Shown: piece after piece, positions 45,444 to 53,904 of the stretch
How the letters are laid out: the number at the start of each line of letters is the position of its first letter
Position numbering within the stretch: position 1 is the stretch's first letter
Assembly (NCBI RefSeq): GCF_014203645.1
Contig: NZ_JACHJL010000017.1
Location: forward strand, 104,918-168,917
Direction of reading: 5' to 3'
Source of the DNA: Streptomyces zagrosensis
Lineage (GTDB): Bacteria; Actinomycetota; Actinomycetes; Streptomycetales; Streptomycetaceae
DNA length: 64,000 nt
The notes under the pieces: generated by a model
Databases searched by the model: none
Seen by the model: the letters and a program-made list of their open reading frames with translations, nothing else
Told to the model about the DNA's origin: nothing
Translations under genes and position numbers: made by a program

Positions 45444-45987
45444 TCACAGGACGGCCTCGATCCGATCGAGGCCGACCGAGGCCAGGGTGACGAGCTCAAG
45501 GTCGTGAAGGAAACGGCACCGCACCGGCTCCAGGCCCTGCTCGCGCTCGAACACCTCACGGTTCAGGACCCGTTGGCGTACACCGCGTCCGCAACGCGTG
45601 CTGCCGCAGGTGGTCGGATCGGATCCAACGAGCGGCGCGCACCTCCCGGGGTGAGGGGCACAGCGACCCGGCAACCTCGGCTTGCAAGATCCACCAGTGG
45701 TGGACGACTGGACCGTTGGGCGTGCGGCGGCAGTTGGTTGGGTCGCCACTGGTCCAGCAGTGCGTACAGGTGGTTGACGGTGAGAGCGACCTTTTCGGTG
45801 ACGTCGTCGCGGGTGGTCGGCTTGGGGCCGCCATGCTGGTCGAGGTGGCCGGTGACCGGGGCGATTTCGGCCGGACAGTCGCCCGCTCGAACATCAGGAG
45901 GCCGTTTGGGGAGGTGATCATTACCCCTATGCCTGCGTGGTCGCAGAGACGAAACCTGCCGCCGCGCGCCGGGACGGCCGGAGTCAT
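45444..45987 (-). pseudogene. NUDIX-like gene with several frameshifts, last of the deazapurine operon
   Basis: The start (ATG 45987) overlaps the methyltransferase stop (ATGA). The first frame reads LCDHAGIGVMITSPNGLLMF to about 45890. The next part, in another frame, is VTGHLDQHGGPKPTTRDDVT and EKVALTVNHLYALLDQ, which resembles a NUDIX box region. A third segment (WWILQAEVAGSLCPSPREVR) and the ending (VFEREQGLEPVRCRFLHDLE) are in yet other frames. About 175 residues when joined. Three breaks favour true decay unless this stretch was badly sequenced. Confidence 0.6.
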
Positions 45988-46829
45988 GCGGTGGCCTTTG
46001 GCTGTTGGGCGACGACGACGAGCCAGCTCGTCACGGTCGGTGCGTCGGGGGTGGTCATGGCGTAGGCCGTGTCGAGGATCTGCATCCGTTGGGCGTGGGT
46101 GAAGTCGCCTTCGGGCCGCGCGAAGACGGGGATGGACAGCCACGCCTTCATCTCGGCCATGGTGCTGTGGTGGGCGGTGACGTCTGTGCCGACAACAGCC
46201 AGTCCCGCTGCTGTCAGATGCTCGGTGACTGTCCCCAGCGGCAGCTTCGGCGGCCTGTGCGCGTCCCGAGGTGGTGGGGTGTATCCGTGGGCGTCAGCGG
46301 CGACTTGGCGGATGAGGGCGTTCAGGGAAGGCCCGGTGCGGGTGGACAGTTCGTCGGGGTGCCGGACGCCGGCGAAGCCGCCGCCGATGTTGAAGACGAA
46401 GTGCCCGCCTGGGCGCAGGATGCGGGCGACGGCCGTGAACACTGCGGCGGTATCGGTCTTCCAGATTGCGGAGTTGCACACCACGGCATCGGCGCTGTCA
46501 GTGTGGAGGTGGTCGGCGAGACGTTCGGCCGGGGAGGTGATCCAGGTCAGGCGGGCGTCGTTCAGGGTGTGTCGGCCGACACGCTGCATCGCGGCGGCGT
46601 CGTCGATGGAGACGACCCGGGATCGGGCCGGGATGAGGTCGAGGATTGCGCGGGCGGTGGCACCGGCGCCGCCGCACAGGTCGACCACCAAGTTGGCGTT
46701 GGCCAGGTGGCCTCGGCGTGCGAGGTCGCGGCTGGTCGCGTCGTACATGGGGTGGGCGCGGGTGAAGGCGTTGTACGCCTCGGCGTTGGTGTCTTCGTTC
46801 CAGCCGAGGATGGCGTCCTGGGGTGCCAT
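45984..46829 (-). CDS. Class I SAM-dependent methyltransferase
   Basis: 281 residues. The SAM-binding motif I is VVDLCGGAGATARAILD, motif II has VVSIDDAAAM, and the post-motif region NSAIWKTDTAAVF with RILRPGGHFVFNIGGGF is typical. No substrate domain is visible. ATG 46829 with AAGCGAGG upstream is preferred over an overlapping TTG at 46895. It is placed in the 7-deazapurine operon and could methylate the modified base, nucleoside or another intermediate. Confidence 0.8.
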   Translation of the reverse strand: MAPQDAILGWNEDTNAEAYNAFTRAHPMYDATSRDLARRGHLANANLVVDLCGGAGATARAILDLIPARSRVVSIDDAAAMQRVGRHTLNDARLTWITSPAERLADHLHTDSADAVVCNSAIWKTDTAAVFTAVARILRPGGHFVFNIGGGFAGVRHPDELSTRTGPSLNALIRQVAADAHGYTPPPRDAHRPPKLPLGTVTEHLTAAGLAVVGTDVTAHHSTMAEMKAWLSIPVFARPEGDFTHAQRMQILDTAYAMTTPDAPTVTSWLVVVAQQPKATA

Positions 46830-46891
46830 GTAGTCGTGGCCTCGCTTCACGGGGTGATGGCCCGGCAGTGCGGGCCGGGCGTTAGGACAGG

Positions 46892-47815
46892 TCAAAAGAG
46901 CGCGGACTGTACGACGGCGGGCGGTGAGGAGAACTGCGCGCCGAGGACGATGCGCCGGCCCTTGAGGGTGCCGAGGTCGAGCAGGTAGGGCAGTTGGTCG
47001 CCGTCGAGGGTGGCGAGGATCTGGGAGCCGAGGCAGGAGAGCACCGTCAGCCCGTGCTCACCGGAGCGTGGGTCGTGCGGGTACAAGGCGCGCCCGGTCT
47101 CCGGCGTCCGTAGCAGGTCGCCTTCGCCGGGCGGCGTCCACGGCTCCGGCGTGGCCGGGACGTTCAGGATGCTCAGGGCCTCGGTGGCGCGGTCGAGGTG
47201 CTGCTGGTGGGCGGCGCGGGCCGGGGCGAGGTCGCGCAACTCGGCCAGGGCCGTCAGCTTGGCTGCGGCTCGCACGGTCTGCGTGAGGTCGAGGCGGCGG
47301 GTGAGGGCATCCTCCAGGAACCGCACGGCGCGGCCGTCAGGACTTCGGGCGAGGTAGGTGGCGATCAGCGCGCCCTGTTCGTCGAGGCGGGAGCGCTTAC
47401 GGGGTTCGGCCGCGGTGCCGATCTTGGTGGTGCCGTCGGCGAACGTCGCCAGGTACAGCCAGTGCGGCTGGGCCATGTACGCCGCCAGGGCGTCGGGAAG
47501 GTGCCCGCCGGAGTGGAACCGGTGGGCGAAGCGGAAGTCGTCCCGGCCGGCGCAGGCCGCGCACTGGCCGGCGGCCTCGGCCGGGGCCCGGACAGGACAG
47601 GCGACCGCCTCGACACGGACGCGGTCAGCGAAGCGGTAACGGCCGGTGCACCACCGGCCGTTACCGCTCACCTGGTAACCCAGGCGCCTGCCTGTAACCG
47701 GGGCGTAGACAAGCGGTCCGCCGGTCACGGGGGCGAGCACAAGACGGGGGTTTTCACTCGCCCAGGTGATGCCGTGGCAGACGTATGTCCCGCTGGCGGG
47801 CAGGGCCTGGTCCAT
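46892..47815 (-). CDS. DUF2797 domain protein
   Basis: 307 residues. The central signature is WLYLATFADGTTKIGTAAEP with RKRSRLDEQGALIA, characteristic of DUF2797. The N-terminal part carries spaced cysteines (YVCHGITW, RWCTGRYRF, VACPV, QCAACAG) that may bind zinc. The fold is unknown; the GIY-YIG-like pattern of YLATF...KIGTA has been noticed by eye and suggests nuclease-like ancestry. Start ATG at 47815, 41 bp after the kinase-like gene. Confidence 0.75.
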   Translation of the reverse strand: MDQALPASGTYVCHGITWASENPRLVLAPVTGGPLVYAPVTGRRLGYQVSGNGRWCTGRYRFADRVRVEAVACPVRAPAEAAGQCAACAGRDDFRFAHRFHSGGHLPDALAAYMAQPHWLYLATFADGTTKIGTAAEPRKRSRLDEQGALIATYLARSPDGRAVRFLEDALTRRLDLTQTVRAAAKLTALAELRDLAPARAAHQQHLDRATEALSILNVPATPEPWTPPGEGDLLRTPETGRALYPHDPRSGEHGLTVLSCLGSQILATLDGDQLPYLLDLGTLKGRRIVLGAQFSSPPAVVQSALF

Positions 47816-47856
47816 GGTGCGTTCCTTGTCGATCGGGGCGGGGCGGGAGGTCCAGG

Positions 47857-48549
47857 TCAGGCGGTCAGGTGCAGTCGGTCGGCCAGGGCAGCGGAGGCGG
47901 CCTTGAAGACCTGGTCGCGGTCCAACTGGGCGACGTCCAGCGTCAGCCAGGCGCCGCGCTCCGCCTGTTCGCGCATCTGCTCCAGGACGGTGTCCTGGTA
48001 GCGGATGAAGTCCTCGTTACCGCCGCCGGCGTGGCCGGCCTCCAGGGAAGTGAACGAGCCCTTGCGAACGAGAGCCTCGCGGGCACCAATGTTCAGGAAG
48101 AACACCAGGTCCGGCTTTGTCAGGTGTGCGAAGACCTGCTCGTACAAGTGGGGGGAGACCTCGGGGTTGACCGCGTACCGGGCGAGGATCTTGTGATGCG
48201 CGTTGTCGAGGATCACGTGAGTGCCCGCGGCGAGGGCCGGCTGGATGACGAGCCGGTCCTGCAGGGTGTACCAGGAGGCCAGGGCGAGCAGCCAGTAGTG
48301 GTCGCCGCATGCCTGGGCGACGCGGGCGTCGCGCCGGTAGACCAGCTCGTTGAGGCGGTCGAGGTAGGCGGACAGCTCCGGGTCATGGGGGACGTCGGTG
48401 CAGTGCTTGCCGATGAGGATCGCCGTGTGGCCGGTGTCGGTCAGGGCCTGGTGCAGGCGGGCGGCGAGGGTGGACTTGCCGGCCCCGTCACCGCCGACGA
48501 AGGTGATCAGCTTCCCGGCTGCGGTGGTAGTCGCCGCGTTCGCCGTCAT
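47857..48549 (-). CDS. Thymidylate-kinase-like P-loop protein
   Basis: 230 residues. The P-loop is FVGGDGAGKSTLAARLHQAL. A DRLVIQPAL segment resembles the DR(Y/H) region of dTMP kinases, and FFLNIGAREALVRKG the substrate/LID region. dTMP kinases phosphorylate dTMP; divergent members act on other nucleotides. In this operon it could phosphorylate a modified deoxynucleoside monophosphate. Its start overlaps the phosphorylase-like stop (ATGA). Confidence 0.75.
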   Translation of the reverse strand: MTANAATTTAAGKLITFVGGDGAGKSTLAARLHQALTDTGHTAILIGKHCTDVPHDPELSAYLDRLNELVYRRDARVAQACGDHYWLLALASWYTLQDRLVIQPALAAGTHVILDNAHHKILARYAVNPEVSPHLYEQVFAHLTKPDLVFFLNIGAREALVRKGSFTSLEAGHAGGGNEDFIRYQDTVLEQMREQAERGAWLTLDVAQLDRDQVFKAASAALADRLHLTA

Positions 48550-49624
48550 CGGGATTCTCCCAAGGTGTGGGTCGGGTTGGTGGTCAGGCGGCCGGTGATG
48601 ATGGTGCGGATGCGGTCCACCAGGACGGCGCGCTGGCGCAGGACGTCGCTGTGACGCTCATTGGACAGGTCGGCGGGATAGTGGGTGGCGAGGTTGTTGG
48701 AAATGACGTGGAGGTAACCGAATCTGATCCCCGTCTGGCGCGCCGCCGCCCCCATAAATCCGATCTCCGGGTCGACGAAGGCGTACGAGGCGGTGTGCTG
48801 GAGGAGCCAGTCGCGGTTCTCCAGCAGGATCGACGGGGAGGAGACGTGCAGGCCGCTGCGCACCCCGTCGTGGGCGATGGCGTAGTCGCCGAAGAAGTCG
48901 TCCCAGCTCACCATCGCCCCGCGTACCAGGCTGGTGTTGCCGGTCGCCAACCAGGTGTTCGGTTCGACGCCGGGGTCAGCGAGCCGACCTTGCCGACGTA
49001 GACGACAGCGCCTGCGCCGAGTCTGGCAAGGCGCGCGACGACCCGTCCGGCCACATCCCCCCAGATGCTGTGGAGGAACCCGAGGTAGACCACGCGATGG
49101 CCGGCGACCTCGACGCCATGCCAGGCGTAGCCGGGCCCGCGGGTCCACACTGCGTTCTCGGGAGCGAGGTACTGCAGGCCCCAGCCGACGATCACCAGGT
49201 CGCCATCCAGATGCAGGTCAAGGGCGTTGAGCGCCGTTCGGCACTCCTCTTGCTCGGGCGGCTGATAGGTGACGGTGTCGGCCGGGCGGCCGGTCATGGC
49301 CAGGTACGTGGCGATGATCAGGGCGTAGTGCTGGACGTAGTCGGCTCCGGGGAACGCCTTGACGATGAGGTCACGGTCGTGCACCTCTGCGGTGGGCCGC
49401 TCGATGTTGAACAGCTTCCCGGTCTTCTCGTACCGGGAGACCACCGTCGTGCGGTCGTAGCCGCCGATGACGCGGATGCTGTCCCAGTCCTGGTCCTGGA
49501 TGAGGTGGTGGACCTTGATCTCCAAGTAGCGCAGCAGCCTCGCGTGGGTCATGGTGTGCCCGGCCGGCTCGATCGGGGCGGCGCGCAGGAGCCCGGGGGC
49601 GGGGGCGGCCACTAAAGGGGTCAC
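48546..49624 (-). CDS. Nucleoside-phosphorylase-like protein, one frameshift
   Basis: The first frame (GTG 49624, overlapping the previous stop) runs to VVYVGKVGSLTP near 48980. The rest (GVEPNTWLATGNTSLVRGAM and AYAFVDPEIGFMGAAARQTG) is in another frame to 48546. The break is in ACCCCGG; adding one C joins them into about 358 residues. GKVGSL, TGNTSL, and VDPEIGFMGAAARQTGIRFG resemble the PNP/UDP phosphorylase fold, with the VDPE in place of the usual ME/VE ligand motif. It could cleave or form the modified nucleoside. Either an assembly indel or a recent mutation. Confidence 0.65.
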
Positions 49625-50448
49625 CGGTGCTCCTCAGCGATCGTCACGGTGCTGCCGGCCGCCGCGCGGACGACGCAGATGTTCTTCCGGATAAGGTCGA
49701 ACCGGTCCTCGGGGATCGGGCCGAGCTTCTCGATCCGGGGCGTGGAGGGCTTCTCGTACGGCCCATCGGGCAGCAAGGCGACGCCCATCGCGCCGAGGAT
49801 GACCGGGGCCGCGCCGTCCACGGAGGAGATCCACTCGTGCTCGCGCTGCTCGATCAGCTCCAGGTGCCCGGTCCGGCCCAGACCGAGCAGCCGATAGACG
49901 ATCGAAGCGTCGAGCAGGCTGCGCTCCTGCAGGTAGGCCGTCGCCAACCAGCGGGTGCGGCACATCTGCCCGTCGGGATCTGGTCGGCGCGAGGCTGGCA
50001 GGGCGATGGCCCCGGCCCAGTCGCTGGTCACGAAGGCGTCGTAGGTGCGCAGCCACTCGTCATCGTTCGCGGCGTGTAGCACCGCGCACAGCCTGAAGGC
50101 ATCACCGGACAGCTCCCGGATCTCTCGCGCGGCCTTCTCGCTCGCCTTCAAGGTCGCGGCCCCGTCCCGCATGACGTCCGGCAGGATGATCTCCCTCGCG
50201 GACACCGCCAGCGCGGCTTCGACGAGGCTTTCCGCCGGCAGGGCGTAGCCGAGGTCGAAGAGCCCGTTGTCGACGATCACCTCGGCGCCGCGCTCGGCCT
50301 CGCGAGCGAAGAAGCCCCGGTAGCTCTCGTCGGATAGCACGTGCTGGGCGGCCACGTGGTGGACGCGGGCCGGCTCTTGGGCGACGAAGTTTTCCAGGTA
50401 GGCAGGCGGAGCGATGACGGAGAAGTCGATGCCCGTGGTGCTGATCAC
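49621..50448 (-). CDS. TGT/DpdA-like base-exchange protein
   Basis: 275 residues. VIVDNGLFDLG near residue 57 and IILPDVMRDGAATL near 87 match the pattern of phage and plasmid DpdA-like tRNA-guanine-transglycosylase relatives; D60 and D91 are the likely active-site acids. The length suits the small DpdA types, lacking the tRNA TGT zinc site (only C140-type single Cys seen). Such proteins insert 7-deazaguanines into DNA in characterised systems. GTG at 50448 overlaps the folE stop (GTGA) and its own stop overlaps the next gene. Assignment is by eye. Confidence 0.65.
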   Translation of the reverse strand: MISTTGIDFSVIAPPAYLENFVAQEPARVHHVAAQHVLSDESYRGFFAREAERGAEVIVDNGLFDLGYALPAESLVEAALAVSAREIILPDVMRDGAATLKASEKAAREIRELSGDAFRLCAVLHAANDDEWLRTYDAFVTSDWAGAIALPASRRPDPDGQMCRTRWLATAYLQERSLLDASIVYRLLGLGRTGHLELIEQREHEWISSVDGAAPVILGAMGVALLPDGPYEKPSTPRIEKLGPIPEDRFDLIRKNICVVRAAAGSTVTIAEEHR

Positions 50449-51074
50449 GGCGCCCCCCACAGCCCGGTGGTGAGGGTGAGGAACTGCTGGGAAAGGACGG
50501 GGTCGGTACCGAAGCGCCCGCCCGAGTGCACCGTGGTGGTGCGAGCCTCCTCCATCCGTACGCCCCGCATGCTCATGCACAGGTGCACGCCGCGCACGAC
50601 GACGGTGACGTCCTCGTGTCCGATCACGCCGCCCAGGCATTCGGCGACCTGGCGGGTGAAGCGTTCCTGGACCTGCAGTCGGCCGGCGAAGTGCTGGGCG
50701 ATCCGCCCGAACTTCGACAGGCCCACCACCTCGCCATCCGGCACGTATCCGACTGTGACCCGCAAGTTCATGGGCAGCATGTGGTGCTCGCAGAGCGACC
50801 ACACGCTCATGCCGCCCACGATGACCAGCTGACCACCCAGCTGGGACTCGGTGAAGCAGGTGGCCGTTGCGGCGCCGTCCGGGGACAGGAAGGCGTTCCA
50901 CCAGGCCGCCACGCGGTCCGGGGTGCCGGTCAGCCCCTCGCGGGCGGGGTCCTCGCCCAGCTCGACCAAGAGCTGGTGGATCAGGCCGGCGACCCGGCCG
51001 GTGTCGATGACCGCAGCGGGCCCGGGGACGGCGGCGGTCGGCGCCACTGCCGGGCTGGCGATAAAGGTCGTCAT
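50445..51074 (-). CDS. folE: GTP cyclohydrolase I
   Basis: 209 residues. Converts GTP to dihydroneopterin triphosphate, entry to folate and to 7-deazaguanines. Zinc ligands appear in SLCEHHMLP and VHLCMSMRGVR. Other family anchors are GLSKFGRIAQHFAGRLQVQE and REGLTGTPDRVA. Length and motifs are normal. The ATG at 51074 sits after a ribosome-like GAGA and 56 bp below the queE stop. Placement with queD and queE marks it as the pathway-specific copy. Confidence 0.93.
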   Translation of the reverse strand: MTTFIASPAVAPTAAVPGPAAVIDTGRVAGLIHQLLVELGEDPAREGLTGTPDRVAAWWNAFLSPDGAATATCFTESQLGGQLVIVGGMSVWSLCEHHMLPMNLRVTVGYVPDGEVVGLSKFGRIAQHFAGRLQVQERFTRQVAECLGGVIGHEDVTVVVRGVHLCMSMRGVRMEEARTTTVHSGGRFGTDPVLSQQFLTLTTGLWGAP

Positions 51075-51130
51075 GGGCGTCTCTCGTTTCCGGGGGCTGG
51101 GGAACGGATGGGGCATGGTGGCGCGTGCGG

Positions 51131-51877
51131 TCAGCGACCTCGGGCGTCCGCGAAGGCCAACACGTGAAGCCGGGTGGTGAAGTGCCAGTGCCGGGTCGCG
51201 ACCGCGTCCGCGAGGACCCGTGTCGTGGCGGTGATCGCGTCCGCGGTGGTGCCCTCGGGCATCACCCACACCGGCGCCAGCCGGTGGGTGTCGGTCAGCT
51301 CGGCGATCCGGTCGAGGTCGGCCACCGTGGAAGCGACGAACTTGAACGCCGCCCGCCCGGAGGCCGCAAACGCCTCCAGCGCGGCGGGCACGATGCTCTT
51401 GTTCTCCCTCACGCCGAAGCTGGCGAGCTTGGGCGAGACGTTGAACCGGACCCCGTGAGCCACCAGTTCGGGAGCGGGCGCGATGGTGCCGTTCGTCTCG
51501 AACTCGACCCGCTTGCCGGCTGCTATCAGCCCCCGCACGACAGACACCAGCCGCGCCTGTTGGAGCAACGGTTCGCCGCCGGTGATCACGACCAGCTCGA
51601 CCGGTGAGGACGTGGCCCAGGCCACCAGGTCCGCCGCCGTCCGCTTCGTTGACTCCTTGCGCGGATCGAACTGGGACCAGTCCCAGGTGTACTTCGTGTC
51701 GCACTTGGCGCAGGTGAGGTTGCACCGGGACAGACGGATGAACAGCGCCGGGTGTCCACAGCTCGGTCCCTCGCCCTGGAAGGTCGGCACCTCGACGCCG
51801 AAACACTCCGCGACGATCAGCCGCAATGCGGCATCGCTTGCCGCCGAGTTGATGTCGATCGGCTCGGAGGGGGTCAC
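51131..51877 (-). CDS. queE: 7-carboxy-7-deazaguanine synthase
   Basis: 248 residues. Radical-SAM enzyme converting 6-carboxytetrahydropterin to 7-carboxy-7-deazaguanine. The cluster-binding motif is RCNLTCAKC (C52, C56, C59), preceded by the QueE substrate loop TFQGEGPSCG. ITGGEPLLQ and FETNGTIAP follow as in QueE. GTG at 51877 overlaps the queD stop (GTGA) and has GGAGGAGCG upstream. Confidence 0.92.
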   Translation of the reverse strand: MTPSEPIDINSAASDAALRLIVAECFGVEVPTFQGEGPSCGHPALFIRLSRCNLTCAKCDTKYTWDWSQFDPRKESTKRTAADLVAWATSSPVELVVITGGEPLLQQARLVSVVRGLIAAGKRVEFETNGTIAPAPELVAHGVRFNVSPKLASFGVRENKSIVPAALEAFAASGRAAFKFVASTVADLDRIAELTDTHRLAPVWVMPEGTTADAITATTRVLADAVATRHWHFTTRLHVLAFADARGR

Positions 51878-52284
51878 CGCTCCTCCACGTCGAAGCGGGC
51901 CCAGCTGCTCGCCGTCTCGCGGACCAGGACGGCGACCAGACGGCCAGGGATGGCGGGCTGCAGGTTTTGGATAAACCAGCCGGCCAGGAACTGGGCCAAG
52001 CGCTCCGAGGTCGGCTCGAAGGGAAGAATCTCGTGCAGGTTGTGATGGTCGAGTTCGGTGTTCAGGAACTCTTTGAACGGGGTGAGCGCGCCGAAGTCCG
52101 TGACGAAGCCGGGTTCCTCCAGGCAGAAAGCGGTCAAGATGACCTCGACCTCGTAGCTGTGGCCGTGTTGGCGGGCACACTTGTGCTCGGGTGCCAGCCC
52201 GGCAAGTCGGTGACCGGCCTCGAATCCGAACTTCTTGCCGATGGCGAAGGCCCCGGGCGGCAGCTGAACGGAATTGGGATGCAT
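51874..52284 (-). CDS. queD: 6-carboxytetrahydropterin synthase
   Basis: 136 residues. Converts dihydroneopterin triphosphate to 6-carboxytetrahydropterin. Zinc and catalytic residues are seen in FEAGHRLAG (H25), KCARQHGHSYEV (C36, H40, H42), ELDHHNLHE and PTSERLAQFL. ATG at 52284 with GAAGGAAG upstream. It is the first gene of the minus-strand operon. Confidence 0.92.
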   Translation of the reverse strand: MHPNSVQLPPGAFAIGKKFGFEAGHRLAGLAPEHKCARQHGHSYEVEVILTAFCLEEPGFVTDFGALTPFKEFLNTELDHHNLHEILPFEPTSERLAQFLAGWFIQNLQPAIPGRLVAVLVRETASSWARFDVEER

Positions 52285-52443
52285 GATCTTCCTTCGTGGG
52301 TTGAGAGTTCGGAGACGGCGATCCGTGGGGAGTCCAGCGCGCGGTAGACGCTGCCCATCACGATGCAGTTGTGGCTGACTGACCGTCATTGCCGTTGTTG
52401 TGTAGGAACATTGACGGGCGTGCGCAATACCCGTCCGGTGCTC

Positions 52444-53904
52444 ATGGGGACCGTGGCGGGCCAGGGCCGTGACGCAGGGGCGAAGGGGCGGGCAGTGGGC
52501 GGAGTCACCCGAGGTCGTCGCGCGGAGATCCAGCGGGAGGCATCCCGGATCCGCGCTCAATGCCAGCGTGACGGGCATACCCAGGAACGGATCGTGACCG
52601 CCCTGCGCAGGGCGTTGCCGGAGCTGACGGGCCTGGAGGCGTGGCGCCTCGCGCTGGGATGGTCCAGGCCCCAGGCGATCCGCGAGGTTGCCGCCGTCTA
52701 CCGAACCGACGGGCTGCTGCCGGCGGGGCTGACGCCGGCCACGCTGTGCCGGTACGAGCACGGGCAGGAGGAGCCCGGGGACGAGTACCGCCTGATGATC
52801 TCCCGCGCGTACGGGGCCCGCCCCGACCAACTGGGGCTGGCAACACGCTGCCTGTGGTGCAGCACCTGCGCATCCCCGCCACCACTGCACTACGGTCAGC
52901 TCCAGCGCGAGCAGACGAACACCAGTCGAAGGGGATCCATGACGACCGCCAGCGGGCTGCCCGCCATCCGCGAATCCGTGCAGTGGGCCGTCTTGGACGC
53001 ACCAGGAGGCTCCCGGGCCGTCGTCGCCCTGGCCGAGGCGGCCGTCGAGCACTACGCCCTCAACTACAGCAAGCATCCTGCGGCGGTCCTGCTCGAAGAG
53101 GTCCGAGGGAGCCGTAACCTGCTGTCCACCGCGGTGGCCGCGGCAGACCGCGAGACCGCTCAGGGTCTTCGGCGGCAGGTCGGATGGCTGTCGGCGCTTC
53201 TCGGCAACCTCGCCTACCACCTGGACGATCGCGCTGGTGCCCGAACCCATCTCACCCTGGCGGGCGCCCTCGGCGAATCCACCCAGGAGCCGGCGTTGAC
53301 GGCCTGGGCCAGCGGGGCACTGGCCATGGTCGCCACCGCCCGCCAGGACTGGAACCACGCCCGCGGCCACGCCGAGTACGGCCTTCAACACGCCCCCCAG
53401 GGCCTGCGCCGCGCCCAGCTCCTGGGCTGGGCCCTGCTGCCCACGCTCGCTGCCCTGAAGCGGACCTCGGAAGTAGACGACGTCGTCAGCGAAAGCGACG
53501 AGATCATGCAGTCCGCCACGGAGTCGCCCGGCCGCTTCGGCTACGACCGCGCCGAGCACCGCCTCCACGTCGCCGAAGCCCATCTGACCCTGGAGCGCTA
53601 CGATCGAGCCGCCGACGTGGCCCGCGAGTCCATCGCGTCCGCACCCGCCCACACACCCGGATGGGTAGCGGCGACCCTTGTCCTGGCTCTCGCCGAAGCC
53701 CGCGACACCCCCGATCAGGCGGCCGGCCGGGCGCTGGGCGTGCTCGACCTGATCCCGCCGTCGCGCCTGCGGGCGACCGCCCGGGGCCGCCTGACGCGGC
53801 TGGGGCGTCTCCTTGACGGTTCGACGCTCGCCCCGGCAACCGAACTCGCCGAACGCCTGCGAACCCTTCCCGCTCCCATCCGTCCCGATGGAACAGCCGC
53901 ATAA
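52444..53904 (+). CDS. HTH-type regulator with TPR-like C-terminal region
   Basis: 486 residues from ATG 52444 (in-frame GTGs lie upstream). Residues 40-130 hold a helix-turn-helix region (RRALPELTGLEAWRLALGW, PATLCRYEHGQEEPG). The rest is helical with TPR-like repeats (HYALNYSKHPAAVLLEEV, HLTLAGALGESTQEPALTAW, HLHVAEAHLTLERYDR-like). This architecture is common in Streptomyces signal-responsive regulators. It diverges from queD, with 159 bp between, so it probably controls the deazapurine operon. Confidence 0.8.
   Translation: MGTVAGQGRDAGAKGRAVGGVTRGRRAEIQREASRIRAQCQRDGHTQERIVTALRRALPELTGLEAWRLALGWSRPQAIREVAAVYRTDGLLPAGLTPATLCRYEHGQEEPGDEYRLMISRAYGARPDQLGLATRCLWCSTCASPPPLHYGQLQREQTNTSRRGSMTTASGLPAIRESVQWAVLDAPGGSRAVVALAEAAVEHYALNYSKHPAAVLLEEVRGSRNLLSTAVAAADRETAQGLRRQVGWLSALLGNLAYHLDDRAGARTHLTLAGALGESTQEPALTAWASGALAMVATARQDWNHARGHAEYGLQHAPQGLRRAQLLGWALLPTLAALKRTSEVDDVVSESDEIMQSATESPGRFGYDRAEHRLHVAEAHLTLERYDRAADVARESIASAPAHTPGWVAATLVLALAEARDTPDQAAGRALGVLDLIPPSRLRATARGRLTRLGRLLDGSTLAPATELAERLRTLPAPIRPDGTAA

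Noticed and set aside
47857..48549. Housekeeping thymidylate kinase
   Set aside because: Motifs outside the P-loop diverge and it is embedded in the deazapurine operon, so a specialised nucleotide kinase is more likely.
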